Shown piece by piece: positions 34,674-42,816 of a stretch of 64,000 bases of DNA (positions within the stretch are counted from its first letter, which is position 1; each line of letters starts with the position of its first letter). Both the position numbers and the translations under genes were made by a program. The stretch is from Oleispira sp963851095 (GTDB lineage: Bacteria; Pseudomonadota; Gammaproteobacteria; Pseudomonadales; Oceanobacteraceae). Below the pieces are notes generated by a model. It ran no database searches and was not told the origin of the DNA. It was given only the letters and a program-made list of their open reading frames with translations. Location: contig CAWKOX010000013.1 of the NCBI GenBank assembly GCA_963851095.1, positions 111,197 through 175,196 on the forward strand, given 5' to 3'.

Positions 34674-35995
34674 CGAGTTATCTTGACTAAAGTGCCGCCT
34701 GCTTTGGCTTTAATCCAGCCTCGAATACGCCTAATAATTGGGCTGTTTTGATCTTGGTCATAACGGATGTCAGCACTTATTATTTGCTGATAATTAGGAT
34801 TCTGATTGCGATTCATGATGGCCTCTCTTGCTTTGCCATATTTCATTTCAAGGAATTTACTAGGCTGGATAATATCCAAATAAGGTATGCTCATTTTTTT
34901 TAATTGCTGATTCATGTCAGCGAAGCGATTAATGCTGGGCCTTGCATCAATGGTGACTAGGGTTAGGCCTTTGTTATCTGCTTTTCTATTTCTTTTAGTT
35001 TGTGCGGTATCGGCTTGACTGATTTGTTCGACATAATCGATTGCCCATGCGGCGCCCGTGCCATAGCCGAGTATTACAAGATTGAATTGCCCTTTGCTAT
35101 GCAGGTAATCGATAGCGGCAATAATACGTTGTCGGTTGCGAACTTGGTAACGTTCCAATGGATCTTCGGCCGACACCTCTAACGCTATCGCTGCGAGAGG
35201 AGTGTCAGTGGGTAAATCGGGTAACTTTGCCAGTCTAGGAAGAGAGGGTTCTCGGCTAGTATCGTCTTGTTCTTGTTCTTGAGGTTGTTTAGAAAAATCA
35301 GGCGCGTCACTATCTGTGGCTTCTTCTGTTAGAAGGGCATCTCCTTCTTGGTCTGTGGTGATGGGCGTTAAAGCGGTAGAAGAGTTTTCTTCGCCATCTT
35401 TGCTTTCACTTTTCCCCGTTAGCACTACAGGAGTGGGGTCTCGCATAATACGCTGACTTACGGGCAATTCTGGCAGCTCGATTGAGAAGGTCGTCCAGCC
35501 GTTTTGAGGCAGACTTTCGCGTAATGGTGCAATGAGTTTAGGCCAGTGACCATGCTGCTGGTTATCGTGCAAAATCAGGACCGCGCCCTGAGGTGCTCCG
35601 GTTGCTTCGGGCAAATAAAACCCATAGAAGACTTCTTCAGCAGCGTTTAATTGCACTATTTCATCTTGGCGCTCCATGAGTTCTAGGTGATGAATGAGAG
35701 CCTGGGTGCGCTTTTGTGGAACGTTGGGCAAATGGCGTTGAGTATTCTGTATTGGGGCAATTTTTTCATCGACTGAATCGGAACCTGCTGCAGTCTCCTG
35801 CTCTATCGTCGCTTCGGTTTCTGCTTGCTCACCTGCATCATCGCTATCCTCTGCCCACAAAAATGACGGCAGTGTGCATAAACTGCTGAGGCAGATAAGT
35901 AATAAAGCAACTTTCTTAGAGCCTTTCTTAGGGCCTTTTTGAGGTGGCTTACAATCTTGCTGGTGGTCTATTGGGTGAAGCAATCGGCTGAGCAT
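34670..35995 (-). CDS. DUF3530 family protein (alpha/beta-hydrolase-like)
   Basis: The 441-aa protein has a basic N-terminus and a hydrophobic signal or anchor segment (about 28-48), followed by an acidic stretch. A DUF3530 core follows (VFYGFYLPEATGAPQGAVLILHDNQQHGHWP) with a later hydrolase-like nucleophile region (LVILGYGTGAAWA). The Gly-x-Gly-x-Gly elbow has Gly/Tyr-Gly-Thr-Gly and lacks an obvious Ser, so catalysis is doubtful. An acidic low-complexity insert lies at about 195-255. The gene lies upstream of rpe as in Pseudomonas, but on the opposite strand. It shares a CTAG stop with the preceding gene. Confidence 0.82.
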   Translation of the reverse strand: MLSRLLHPIDHQQDCKPPQKGPKKGSKKVALLLICLSSLCTLPSFLWAEDSDDAGEQAETEATIEQETAAGSDSVDEKIAPIQNTQRHLPNVPQKRTQALIHHLELMERQDEIVQLNAAEEVFYGFYLPEATGAPQGAVLILHDNQQHGHWPKLIAPLRESLPQNGWTTFSIELPELPVSQRIMRDPTPVVLTGKSESKDGEENSSTALTPITTDQEGDALLTEEATDSDAPDFSKQPQEQEQDDTSREPSLPRLAKLPDLPTDTPLAAIALEVSAEDPLERYQVRNRQRIIAAIDYLHSKGQFNLVILGYGTGAAWAIDYVEQISQADTAQTKRNRKADNKGLTLVTIDARPSINRFADMNQQLKKMSIPYLDIIQPSKFLEMKYGKAREAIMNRNQNPNYQQIISADIRYDQDQNSPIIRRIRGWIKAKAGGTLVKITR

Positions 35996-36148
35996 TGGTG
36001 TCTTCCGTACTCTCTAAGAGAGACCTTTTTAATTCGTCTTAGTTAATAGCCTAGTTAAGAAGCAAAAGATGTTCCTTACTTTTATCCGATTTTCCATCTA
36101 AAATGCGGTTATTACTGCCATTTAACCCCGTTCAACATTGAGATCTAT

Positions 36149-36817
36149 ATGCCTGATTACAAAATTGCTCCTTCTATCTTAGCTGCTGACTTCGCCCGTT
36201 TAGGTGAAGAAGTGGATAACGTATTGGCTTCTGGTGCAGATATTGTTCACTTTGATGTTATGGATAATCACTATGTTCCAAATTTAACGATTGGGCCAAT
36301 GGTCTGTTCTGCTTTGCGCAAGCATGGCGTGACGGCTGATATTGATGTGCATTTAATGGTTAAGCCGGTTGATCACATGATTGCCGAGTTTATTAAAGCA
36401 GGCGCGACTTACATCACTTTCCATCCTGAAGCGTCTGACCATATTGATCGCAGCTTGCAGCTTATTAAAGACGGTGGCTGTAAAGCGGGCTTGGTATTTA
36501 ATCCTGCAACACCGCTGCATCACATGACGCATGTTATGGATAAGTTGGATATGGTTTTGCTAATGTCGGTTAACCCTGGTTTTGGCGGGCAGTCTTTTAT
36601 TCCTCATACTCTTGAGAAGTTAAAAGAAGCGCGCAAAATGATTGATGATTCAGGCTATGACATTCGCTTAGAAGTTGATGGTGGCGTTAAGGTCGATAAT
36701 ATTCGTGCGTGTGCAGAAGCCGGCGCTGATACGTTTGTTGCAGGTTCGGCCATTTTTGGTAAGCCAGATTATAAAGCGGTCATTGATGAGATGCGTGCTG
36801 AATTAGCATTAGCGTAA
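36149..36817 (+). CDS. rpe: Ribulose-phosphate 3-epimerase
   Basis: This 222-aa TIM barrel has the family motifs APSILAADFARLG, VHFDVMDNHYVPNLT, DVHLMV, MSVNPGFGGQ and EVDGGV. The metal ligands (two His, two Asp) are all present. It interconverts ribulose-5-P and xylulose-5-P in the pentose phosphate pathway. It lies 31 bases before gph, the conserved rpe-gph order that precedes trpE in Pseudomonas. Here trpE is about 12 kb further on. Confidence 0.97.
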   Translation: MPDYKIAPSILAADFARLGEEVDNVLASGADIVHFDVMDNHYVPNLTIGPMVCSALRKHGVTADIDVHLMVKPVDHMIAEFIKAGATYITFHPEASDHIDRSLQLIKDGGCKAGLVFNPATPLHHMTHVMDKLDMVLLMSVNPGFGGQSFIPHTLEKLKEARKMIDDSGYDIRLEVDGGVKVDNIRACAEAGADTFVAGSAIFGKPDYKAVIDEMRAELALA

Positions 36818-36848
36818 TAACGATTATTCATTCGGGTTGCGATCTATT

Positions 36849-37592
36849 ATGAGTGAGTATTCTGTTTTTTCTAAAGCCGTGACTGAGCTAAATACTCAGG
36901 CAATCCGTGCAGTGTTATTTGATCTTGATGGAACGTTAATTGATAGCGTTCCTGATTTAGCCTCTGCGATTGATGAAATGCTTCGCAGTCTTGGGCAAGC
37001 GCCTGCGGGAGAGATCAAAGTGAATCGTTGGGTAGGTAATGGTGCGGCGGCGTTGGTAAAGCGAGCATTGGCTGATGATGATCGTGGCGATGCGGTGCAT
37101 CTTGCTCAGTATCCGAATGAATACGATGATGAAACGTATACCTCGGCCTACGCAATTTTTGAGCGTGTCTATGCTGAGCGCTTAACCGCGGCAACCGGAT
37201 TATACGATGGGGTTTTGTCTGTTTTGTCGGCTTTAGCTGCAGAGGGGATAATACTGGGTTTGATTACCAATAAACCCCGACGTTTTACCGTACCCTTATT
37301 GCAAGCGTTAGGTATTGATCATTATTTTGCGGATGTTTTATGTGGCGATGATTTGGAATTTAAAAAGCCGCATCCTCTGCCTGTATTAACGGCGTTAGAC
37401 AACTTATCGGTGAATGCAGAACAAGCCATTATGGTCGGCGATTCTATTTCCGATATTAAATCGGCGACAGCAGCAGGTGTTAAAACGGTTGCGGTAACGT
37501 ACGGTTATAATCATGGCATGTCGATTACCGATACGCGTAATGATTGCCAAGCGGATGTCTATATTGATCAAATAACACAACTGCTCGTTTAA
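36849..37592 (+). CDS. gph: Phosphoglycolate phosphatase
   Basis: From the ATG at 36849 the product is 247 aa; an upstream TTG at 36837 is less likely. HAD motifs: AVLFDLDGTLIDS (nucleophile and acid Asp), LITNKP (motif II) and IMVGDSISDIKSA (motif IV), with an alpha-helical cap between. It dephosphorylates 2-phosphoglycolate from DNA repair. It is co-oriented with and 31 bases after rpe. A hairpin overlapping the stop codon forms the terminator. Confidence 0.94.
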   Translation: MSEYSVFSKAVTELNTQAIRAVLFDLDGTLIDSVPDLASAIDEMLRSLGQAPAGEIKVNRWVGNGAAALVKRALADDDRGDAVHLAQYPNEYDDETYTSAYAIFERVYAERLTAATGLYDGVLSVLSALAAEGIILGLITNKPRRFTVPLLQALGIDHYFADVLCGDDLEFKKPHPLPVLTALDNLSVNAEQAIMVGDSISDIKSATAAGVKTVAVTYGYNHGMSITDTRNDCQADVYIDQITQLLV

Positions 37593-37611
37593 TCGAGCGT
37601 TGTGTTATTTG
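37570..37611. terminator. Bidirectional terminator at end of gph
   Basis: AAATAACACAACTGCTCG pairs with CGAGCGTTGTGTTATTT around a 6-base loop (one mismatch). The stem includes the gph stop codon and has A/T-rich ends for both strands. Confidence 0.8.
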
Positions 37612-37650
37612 TTTTTCTACATTGTTTTTCTACTAACGATTATGCGCTGA

Positions 37651-38163
37651 TTAGAAGCGAATCAGTGCGTTAGCTTGATACGATGAAATTAAGTCTTTAT
37701 TTACAAATTCAGCACGAACGTCTACTTTTGGTGTGATGCGGTAACCTGCACCTACGCCCATGAAGATACCATCGTCATCTCCTAGTTCTAAACCAAGGCG
37801 TGCCAAACCATAAAGGTTAGGATCAACTTCGTTCAAGTTTCTTTGCAAAACAACCGAGCCAGAAATACCGGTGACGCGTTCTTTCGCACCGGGACCAAAA
37901 TTGAAGGTACTGGTACGGAAAAAACCTACTTCAGCAAAGGTATCAAAATCCTTGATGGTATTTTCAACAGGGACACCTGCGAACAGTTGAATGCCTGAAG
38001 CAGACTCATTATTGGCACCTTTAATAACTGAACCAAAATCTAAGTTGTTATAGCTAACACCTGCGCCAATGTATAAACCCTTCTCAGCCGCAGTAGAGTG
38101 ATCATCTGCGAAACTTGGAGAGGCGGCGAGTGTGATTAAGCTCGTTAACAATAATTTTTTCAT
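37651..38163 (-). CDS. Outer-membrane beta-barrel protein (YfaZ-like)
   Basis: The 170-aa protein has a signal peptide (MKKLLLTSLITLAASPSFA), alternating amphipathic strands and a C-terminal Phe (NALIRF), as expected of an outer-membrane barrel of about eight strands. GAAGGA lies before the ATG. The family is of the YfaZ/OmpA-like beta-barrel type and its role is unknown. It is in the same direction as srkA upstream (45 bases between them), so the two could share a transcript. Confidence 0.8.
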   Translation of the reverse strand: MKKLLLTSLITLAASPSFADDHSTAAEKGLYIGAGVSYNNLDFGSVIKGANNESASGIQLFAGVPVENTIKDFDTFAEVGFFRTSTFNFGPGAKERVTGISGSVVLQRNLNEVDPNLYGLARLGLELGDDDGIFMGVGAGYRITPKVDVRAEFVNKDLISSYQANALIRF

Positions 38164-38208
38164 GATATTTTCCTTCTATTAAAATAAGTTAAAAAACGCA
38201 ATGTGTTT

Positions 38209-39234
38209 TTAATTGGGAATATATAAAGGTTCTTCTTGCAGTGCGGCTAGTTGCTCTCGCAAAGATAAAACGTGCTCTGACCAATAGCGGATACCGGTAA
38301 ACCATGGGAAAGCAAGTGGAAATGCAGGGTCAGACCAGCGCTCAACAACCCAGGCCGTATGCTTGATCAAGCGAATTGTACGCAGGCATTCAATCCATTT
38401 CAATTGATGGTAAGGGAATGGCTGGAAAATCTCATAGCCTTGGCGGATAGACTCTAACTGCTGCAGTTGCTCTGCACGATCACCACTCAGTAGCATCCAA
38501 ATATCTTGCATGGCTGGGCCTTGAACACAGTCATCAAAATCGACCACATAAAGTTGTTCGTCGCGCCAAAGTAAGTTGCCAACATGGCAGTCGCCATGAA
38601 TACGCAGTGTATCGCTAAGCGCTGGCTGGTATTGCTGTTTGACCAATTCATTCAGGTCACGGCATAGCGATTCATAAGCAGGGCGGAAATCTTCGTTTAA
38701 TAACCCAGAGTTTAAAACCGTCTCACAACTTTGTTCTATGATGGTTTTGCTATCGCTACGACCTAAGTCGGCTTGGCCATTCCAGATAGGGCGATCTTTA
38801 AAGCGATAGTCTCGTCCAACCTGATGCATACGCGCCAGCCAACGACCCAGGTACTCTAACTGGTCGCGATTGGCGATCTCGGGAGATTGGCCGCTTTTTC
38901 GAGGAGAAATCGAAAAATAGAATTCTTGATATTCAAATAGGGTTTGGCCGTTGAATTCTAAAGGAGCCACAACGGGCAGATCTTCTTCCGCCAATTCAGC
39001 AAGAAATTGATGCTCTTCTAATATGGCTTCTTTCGACCAGCGATTAGGGCGGTAGAACTTAACAATAATAGGGGTAGCTTCTTCGATACCGACTTGGTAA
39101 ACGCGGTTCTCATAGCTGTTCAGCGGGTATTGGCGCATGTCGGTCAATAACCCAACGCTTTCAACCGCATCAATGACCGCATCTGGGCTAAGGCTTTGAT
39201 AAGGGTGTAAAGAAGGTGTTTCTAAACTTGTCAT
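38209..39234 (-). CDS. srkA: Stress response kinase A (SrkA/YihE)
   Basis: The 341-aa kinase of the aminoglycoside-phosphotransferase-like fold has IVKFYRPNRW (ATP-binding Lys), catalytic HGDCHVGNLLW and the metal-binding VVDFDDCVQGPAMQDIW. Family members phosphorylate Ser/Thr in proteins and protect from stress-induced death (YihE of E. coli, 328 aa). The N-terminus LHPYQSLSPDAVIDAVES fits the family start. It lies in the minus-strand pair with the outer-membrane protein gene. Confidence 0.93.
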   Translation of the reverse strand: MTSLETPSLHPYQSLSPDAVIDAVESVGLLTDMRQYPLNSYENRVYQVGIEEATPIIVKFYRPNRWSKEAILEEHQFLAELAEEDLPVVAPLEFNGQTLFEYQEFYFSISPRKSGQSPEIANRDQLEYLGRWLARMHQVGRDYRFKDRPIWNGQADLGRSDSKTIIEQSCETVLNSGLLNEDFRPAYESLCRDLNELVKQQYQPALSDTLRIHGDCHVGNLLWRDEQLYVVDFDDCVQGPAMQDIWMLLSGDRAEQLQQLESIRQGYEIFQPFPYHQLKWIECLRTIRLIKHTAWVVERWSDPAFPLAFPWFTGIRYWSEHVLSLREQLAALQEEPLYIPN

Positions 39235-39331
39235 ATTTAGCCGCTGCTCGTTAAGGGTGCGAAAATTATCAGACGAAATGAATTCGCCGCAGTATAACTG
39301 AGCTGGCTATGAATCGCAGTAAATAGAGGGG

Positions 39332-40057
39332 TTAATGCTTAGGAGTGCGAGCTAGGCACCATATTCCTACTTGGCTTGCGCCTGCGTCTTTCAGAATAAG
39401 GGCCATGGAGTGTGCGGTACTGCCCGTCGTCATCACATCATCAATGAGCATAATGTGTTCATCGGCTAAGGTTTTACGGGTTGGATGAAAGTGCAAACCG
39501 ACATTGTTGATGCGCTGGTGGCGGTTTAACTCTTTTTGCTCGCGGCTATGACTGCGAGTCGCTAGTTTTGCAATAATGGGCTTGTTTAGTTGCTTTCCTA
39601 GCTCTCGTGCAATCACTTCTGCGGGGTTATAGCCTCGCTTCATTAAGCTCCAGCGGGTAGAAGGCACAAAGGTGAACGCATCCACATCGGTCAAATTATC
39701 GGGTTGTTGTAATAGCATTAGGCGGGCTAGCTTTTGTGCCCACTCTATTCGACGGCTGCTTTTTAAACGCTGTAGCCAGATATCAATAGGCGCTGCGTAG
39801 GTAAAACTGCTATGACTATAATCAAAGGCGGGTTTTTTGCTTAGGCACTGGCCGCAATAGCCAGGGTTTGGCATCGGAATCGCACAGATTTGGCAGCGGC
39901 TCTTTACATTAGGCAGGGCGTTTCTGCAGGGCGTGCAAATAAACTCATTAGAAGAGTTTGTCTCTAAGCAGAGCTCACAGGTTTTATTAAAAAAATGCGG
40001 TAGTGCAAATTTTAACCGTGAGTATACCTTTTTATCTATCCAAGTTGACCAATCCAT
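39332..40057 (-). CDS. comF: ComF family phosphoribosyltransferase-like protein
   Basis: The likely start is Met at 40057 (MDWSTWIDKK), giving 241 aa. The frame extends 50 codons further but would run into bioB, and those extra residues do not resemble ComF. Two CxxC pairs (CELC/CTPC and CQIC/CGQC) form a zinc finger. The C-terminal PRPP-binding motif is VMLIDDVMTTGSTAHS. ComF helps DNA uptake in competent bacteria; in others its role is unclear. It is divergent from bioB, the same arrangement as in many gammaproteobacteria. Confidence 0.9.
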   Translation of the reverse strand: MDWSTWIDKKVYSRLKFALPHFFNKTCELCLETNSSNEFICTPCRNALPNVKSRCQICAIPMPNPGYCGQCLSKKPAFDYSHSSFTYAAPIDIWLQRLKSSRRIEWAQKLARLMLLQQPDNLTDVDAFTFVPSTRWSLMKRGYNPAEVIARELGKQLNKPIIAKLATRSHSREQKELNRHQRINNVGLHFHPTRKTLADEHIMLIDDVMTTGSTAHSMALILKDAGASQVGIWCLARTPKH

Positions 40058-40134
40058 GTGTCTAGCTATTATGCGTTCAGTAATCCAATTGCTAAATATT
40101 TTAACAGTTGCTTGGGATAAAAGGTAAGAGTCAA

Positions 40135-41187
40135 ATGAACGAAATGTTGGGTAGTTTGCGCCATGACTGGCAGCAGCAAGAAGTCGCTGATCTATTTGCA
40201 CTGCCAATGAATGATTTATTATTCAAGGCTCAAACCGTGCATCGCCAATATTTCGACCCAAACCAGGTGCAGGTGAGCACCTTGTTATCGATTAAAACCG
40301 GTGCTTGCCCTGAAGATTGTGCGTACTGCCCACAAAGTGCGCGCTACGATACCAAGCTTGAAAAAGAAAAGCTGATGGAAGTCGAAGCTGTGATTGAAAA
40401 AGCCAAAGCTGCTAAGGCTGCGGGTTCTGATCGCTTCTGTATGGGGGCTGCTTGGCGCTCTCCTCGTGCTAAAGACATGCCTTATGTATTAGCAATGGTC
40501 GAAGGCGTAAAAAATTTGGGCATGGAAACCTGTATGACTCTTGGAATGTTAGACCAAGAAAAATCGGCACAATTAGCCGAAGCTGGTTTGGATTATTACA
40601 ACCATAACTTGGATACTTCACCTGAGTATTATGGCGAAATCATTACGACGCGCACATACTCTGATCGTTTAGATACTCTGCAAAACGTACGCGATTCGGG
40701 TATGAAAGTATGTTCGGGTGGCATTATTGGTATGGGTGAAAAAAAGAAGGACCGTATTGGCTTACTTCGCCAGTTGGCCAACTTACCGCAACACCCAGAT
40801 TCTGTGCCGATTAACCAGTTGGTGAAAGTAGAAGGCACGCCGCTAGAAACAGAAGGAGATTTAGATCCTTTTGAGTTCATTCGTACCATCGCGGTTGCTC
40901 GTATCATGATGCCGAAGTCACATGTTCGCCTAAGTGCAGGTCGTGAAGAAATGTCCGAAGAAATGCAGTCTATGTGTTTCTTTGCGGGTGCGAACTCTAT
41001 TTTTTATGGCGAGTGTTTGTTAACCACGCCAAACCCTGCTGCGAATAAAGACCAAGCGCTTTTCCGCAAGTTGGGTATCAATTCTGATCATAAGGTTACG
41101 CAGCCTCCGCAAGAGTTAGATGATCTGCTGGTTGCTAGCTCTGCTAAGTCTGCTGAGAGTGACATGTTCTACAGTGCAGTGAAGTAA
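40135..41187 (+). CDS. bioB: Biotin synthase
   Basis: From the ATG at 40135 (AAGGTAAGAG upstream) the product is 350 aa. The radical-SAM motif is GACPEDCAYCPQS, with Cys58, Cys62 and Cys65 binding the 4Fe-4S cluster. Other motifs are YNHNLDTSPEYY, NVRDSGMKVCSGGIIGMGE and the 2Fe-2S ligands with Arg in VRLSAGRE. It inserts sulfur into dethiobiotin. bioF, bioH, bioC and bioD, which often follow, are absent here. I saw no BirA operator in the 77 bases before the gene. Confidence 0.97.
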   Translation: MNEMLGSLRHDWQQQEVADLFALPMNDLLFKAQTVHRQYFDPNQVQVSTLLSIKTGACPEDCAYCPQSARYDTKLEKEKLMEVEAVIEKAKAAKAAGSDRFCMGAAWRSPRAKDMPYVLAMVEGVKNLGMETCMTLGMLDQEKSAQLAEAGLDYYNHNLDTSPEYYGEIITTRTYSDRLDTLQNVRDSGMKVCSGGIIGMGEKKKDRIGLLRQLANLPQHPDSVPINQLVKVEGTPLETEGDLDPFEFIRTIAVARIMMPKSHVRLSAGREEMSEEMQSMCFFAGANSIFYGECLLTTPNPAANKDQALFRKLGINSDHKVTQPPQELDDLLVASSAKSAESDMFYSAVK

Positions 41188-41237
41188 CCTTGTGGATTAC
41201 AGACGCTTGAGATAGGACTATATAACAATACAGTCTA

Positions 41238-41266
41238 AAAGAGGTCAGCATATTGCTGGCCTCTTT
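41238..41266 (+). terminator. Terminator after bioB
   Basis: AAAGAGGTCAGC pairs (one G-U) with GCTGGCCTCTTT around a 5-base loop. Only a short T-run follows. Confidence 0.65.
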
Positions 41267-41335
41267 GCGTATTGCTGTTTAAAATGTATACAGTGATAAT
41301 AGTGCTAAGCCATTCAAACAGACGAGGTAGTGGTT

Positions 41336-41587
41336 ATGAATCTAGGTTCTACGTCAGGTTCTTCATTTAGCATTGCTAGTGCGGGTGTTCAGCAAAGTAC
41401 CGAGCAAGTTAAGCAAGCGGCGCAGCAAGTCGTTGAAGCGACGACAGCTCGCCCCGCTCAAGGCACAGTTGAAACTACAGATGCTTTATTGAAATTGAAA
41501 GAAGGTGAACAGGGTGTTGCGGCGAATGCCAAGGTGCTAGAAACCAGCGAAAAACAGATCGGTTCACTGTTAGATATACAAGCTTAA
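41336..41587 (+). CDS. Mini rod/hook-like small protein
   Basis: From the ATG at 41336 (GAGG upstream) the product is 83 aa. The N-terminus SFSIASAGVQQSTEQVKQAAQQ resembles the first helix of FlgC-type rod proteins (IASSGMxAQ). The C-terminus ALLKLKEGEQGVAANAKVLE followed by TSEKQIGSLLDI resembles the Flg_bbr_C helix (QraYeANAKVIxTxDEMLxxLL). The whole middle domain and the NNxANxxT signature are missing. It lies 30 bases before the metalloprotease gene, in the same direction, so the two are probably co-transcribed. Flagellar association is inferred from the end helices only. Confidence 0.7.
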   Translation: MNLGSTSGSSFSIASAGVQQSTEQVKQAAQQVVEATTARPAQGTVETTDALLKLKEGEQGVAANAKVLETSEKQIGSLLDIQA

Positions 41588-41617
41588 CTAATACGTATTG
41601 AGGTAACCAAGGGTCGT

Positions 41618-42583
41618 ATGCAAATTCCAACAAGCTCAGGAATGTTAGCCAATAGTGTGTTGCCGGTAACGCCAACACAAGGTGGACTCGTGACGCGCGT
41701 TGCAGAAACTGCAGGCTCTACAAGCTTTGCTCCTGTTGAAGCGGTTACTTCTGTCTCACTCTCTCGTGCAGTCCCTGAACAGCGTGCTCAACCATCAACA
41801 GCTCCCGAGAACAGCGGTCGGCCCGATATTTCTCCTGCTCAAGCTCAGGCTAATAAAGGGGAAAGTGCTGGCGCAGAACAGAACTCTCAAGCAAATGACG
41901 CATCGGCTGCTCAGGCTAAAGCGGGTAACCGTTCAGAGGGTGCTGACAATGAATCTAAGCAGCAAGAGCGAATTCAAGAGCAGCAGCAAAAGCAAGACTT
42001 GGAATTGATCAGAACACTGTCGCAAAGAGAGGCCGAAGTTCATGCCCATGAAAATGCTCATAGTGCTGTGGGGGGACAATATGCAGGTTCGGCGAGTTAC
42101 ACTTATCAGCGTGGCCCAGACGGAGTGAATTATGCGGTCGGAGGTGAGGTTTCAATTGACGTCAGTGTAATTCCAGGAGATCCAGTGGCGACCCTGCAAA
42201 AAATGCAATTGGTTCAGCGTGCAGCTTTAGCGCCTGCTGAGCCTTCTGCTCAAGATCGAAAAGTTGCGGCTCTCGCAGCACAGCAAGCTAATCAAGCGCG
42301 TGCTGAATTAGCCACCCAGGGTGACAACGGATCTCAACAGGATAGCTCTGATGCTGTATTAGCAGACGATCAACAGAAGCGTTCAGGCATTACTCAGAAT
42401 GTTTCTCAATCAACGTCTCAAGCCTCTCAGCAAGATTCTGCAATAGAATCACAAGCCGATAGCAACCAAACAGGCTTTCAGGTGGCTAATGAACGGATTG
42501 CTAAAATCAATGAAATTTTAGTGTCCATTAGTCAAAGTGATACCCGCAACGCGTCTGGACAATTATTGGATGCTGTTGTTTAG
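41618..42583 (+). CDS. Putative metalloprotease, SprA-related (CJM1_0395 family)
   Basis: The 321-aa protein has a long Gln/Ala/Ser-rich disordered N-terminus (about 1-120). A SprA-related domain follows with a zinc-binding HExxH (His144-Glu145-Asn-Ala-His148, within VHAHENAHSA) and a conserved YTYQRGPDGVNYAVGGEVSI. The C-terminal half is again Gln/Ser-rich, with a final helix (ANERIAKINEILVSIS). No signal peptide or membrane segment is seen. The family occurs in flagellated and gliding bacteria; its substrate is unknown. It follows the mini rod protein at 30 bases. Confidence 0.82.
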   Translation: MQIPTSSGMLANSVLPVTPTQGGLVTRVAETAGSTSFAPVEAVTSVSLSRAVPEQRAQPSTAPENSGRPDISPAQAQANKGESAGAEQNSQANDASAAQAKAGNRSEGADNESKQQERIQEQQQKQDLELIRTLSQREAEVHAHENAHSAVGGQYAGSASYTYQRGPDGVNYAVGGEVSIDVSVIPGDPVATLQKMQLVQRAALAPAEPSAQDRKVAALAAQQANQARAELATQGDNGSQQDSSDAVLADDQQKRSGITQNVSQSTSQASQQDSAIESQADSNQTGFQVANERIAKINEILVSISQSDTRNASGQLLDAVV

Positions 42584-42676
42584 TATTACCTCCTGCCTTT
42601 CTTGACTTTAATTAGATACATCCCTCAAAACAGCGCTCAGACTCTGTATTTTTTCTATGCTATTTAACTTGCTCGC

Positions 42677-42705
42677 TTGACAAAATAAGTCCGTAAACGT
42701 ATGTT
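42677..42705 (+). promoter_or_regulatory. Promoter of the first acyl-CoA dehydrogenase gene
   Basis: TTGACA (42677-42682), a 17-base spacer and TATGTT (42700-42705). It lies 112 bases before the ATG. Confidence 0.7.
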
Positions 42706-42722
42706 TCAAACAAGTGTTTGAA
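42705..42722. promoter_or_regulatory. PsrA-like operator on the same promoter
   Basis: TTCAAACAAGTGTTTGAA is an 8-2-8 perfect palindrome. It contains CAAAC-N4-GTTTG, the published form of PsrA sites. It begins at the end of the -10 and covers the likely transcription start, a repressor position. Confidence 0.6.
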
Positions 42723-42816
42723 TTTGATGATTGCTCGTATTGTAATCGCAATTATTTGTTGTTAATCGATAAGCGGATTTTACCGCTCATAAACATAAGA
42801 CAAAGAGGCTTTCCAG

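Noticed and set aside
40058..40134. BirA operator before bioB
   Set aside because: No TTGTAAACC-N-GGTTTACAA-like palindrome is present.
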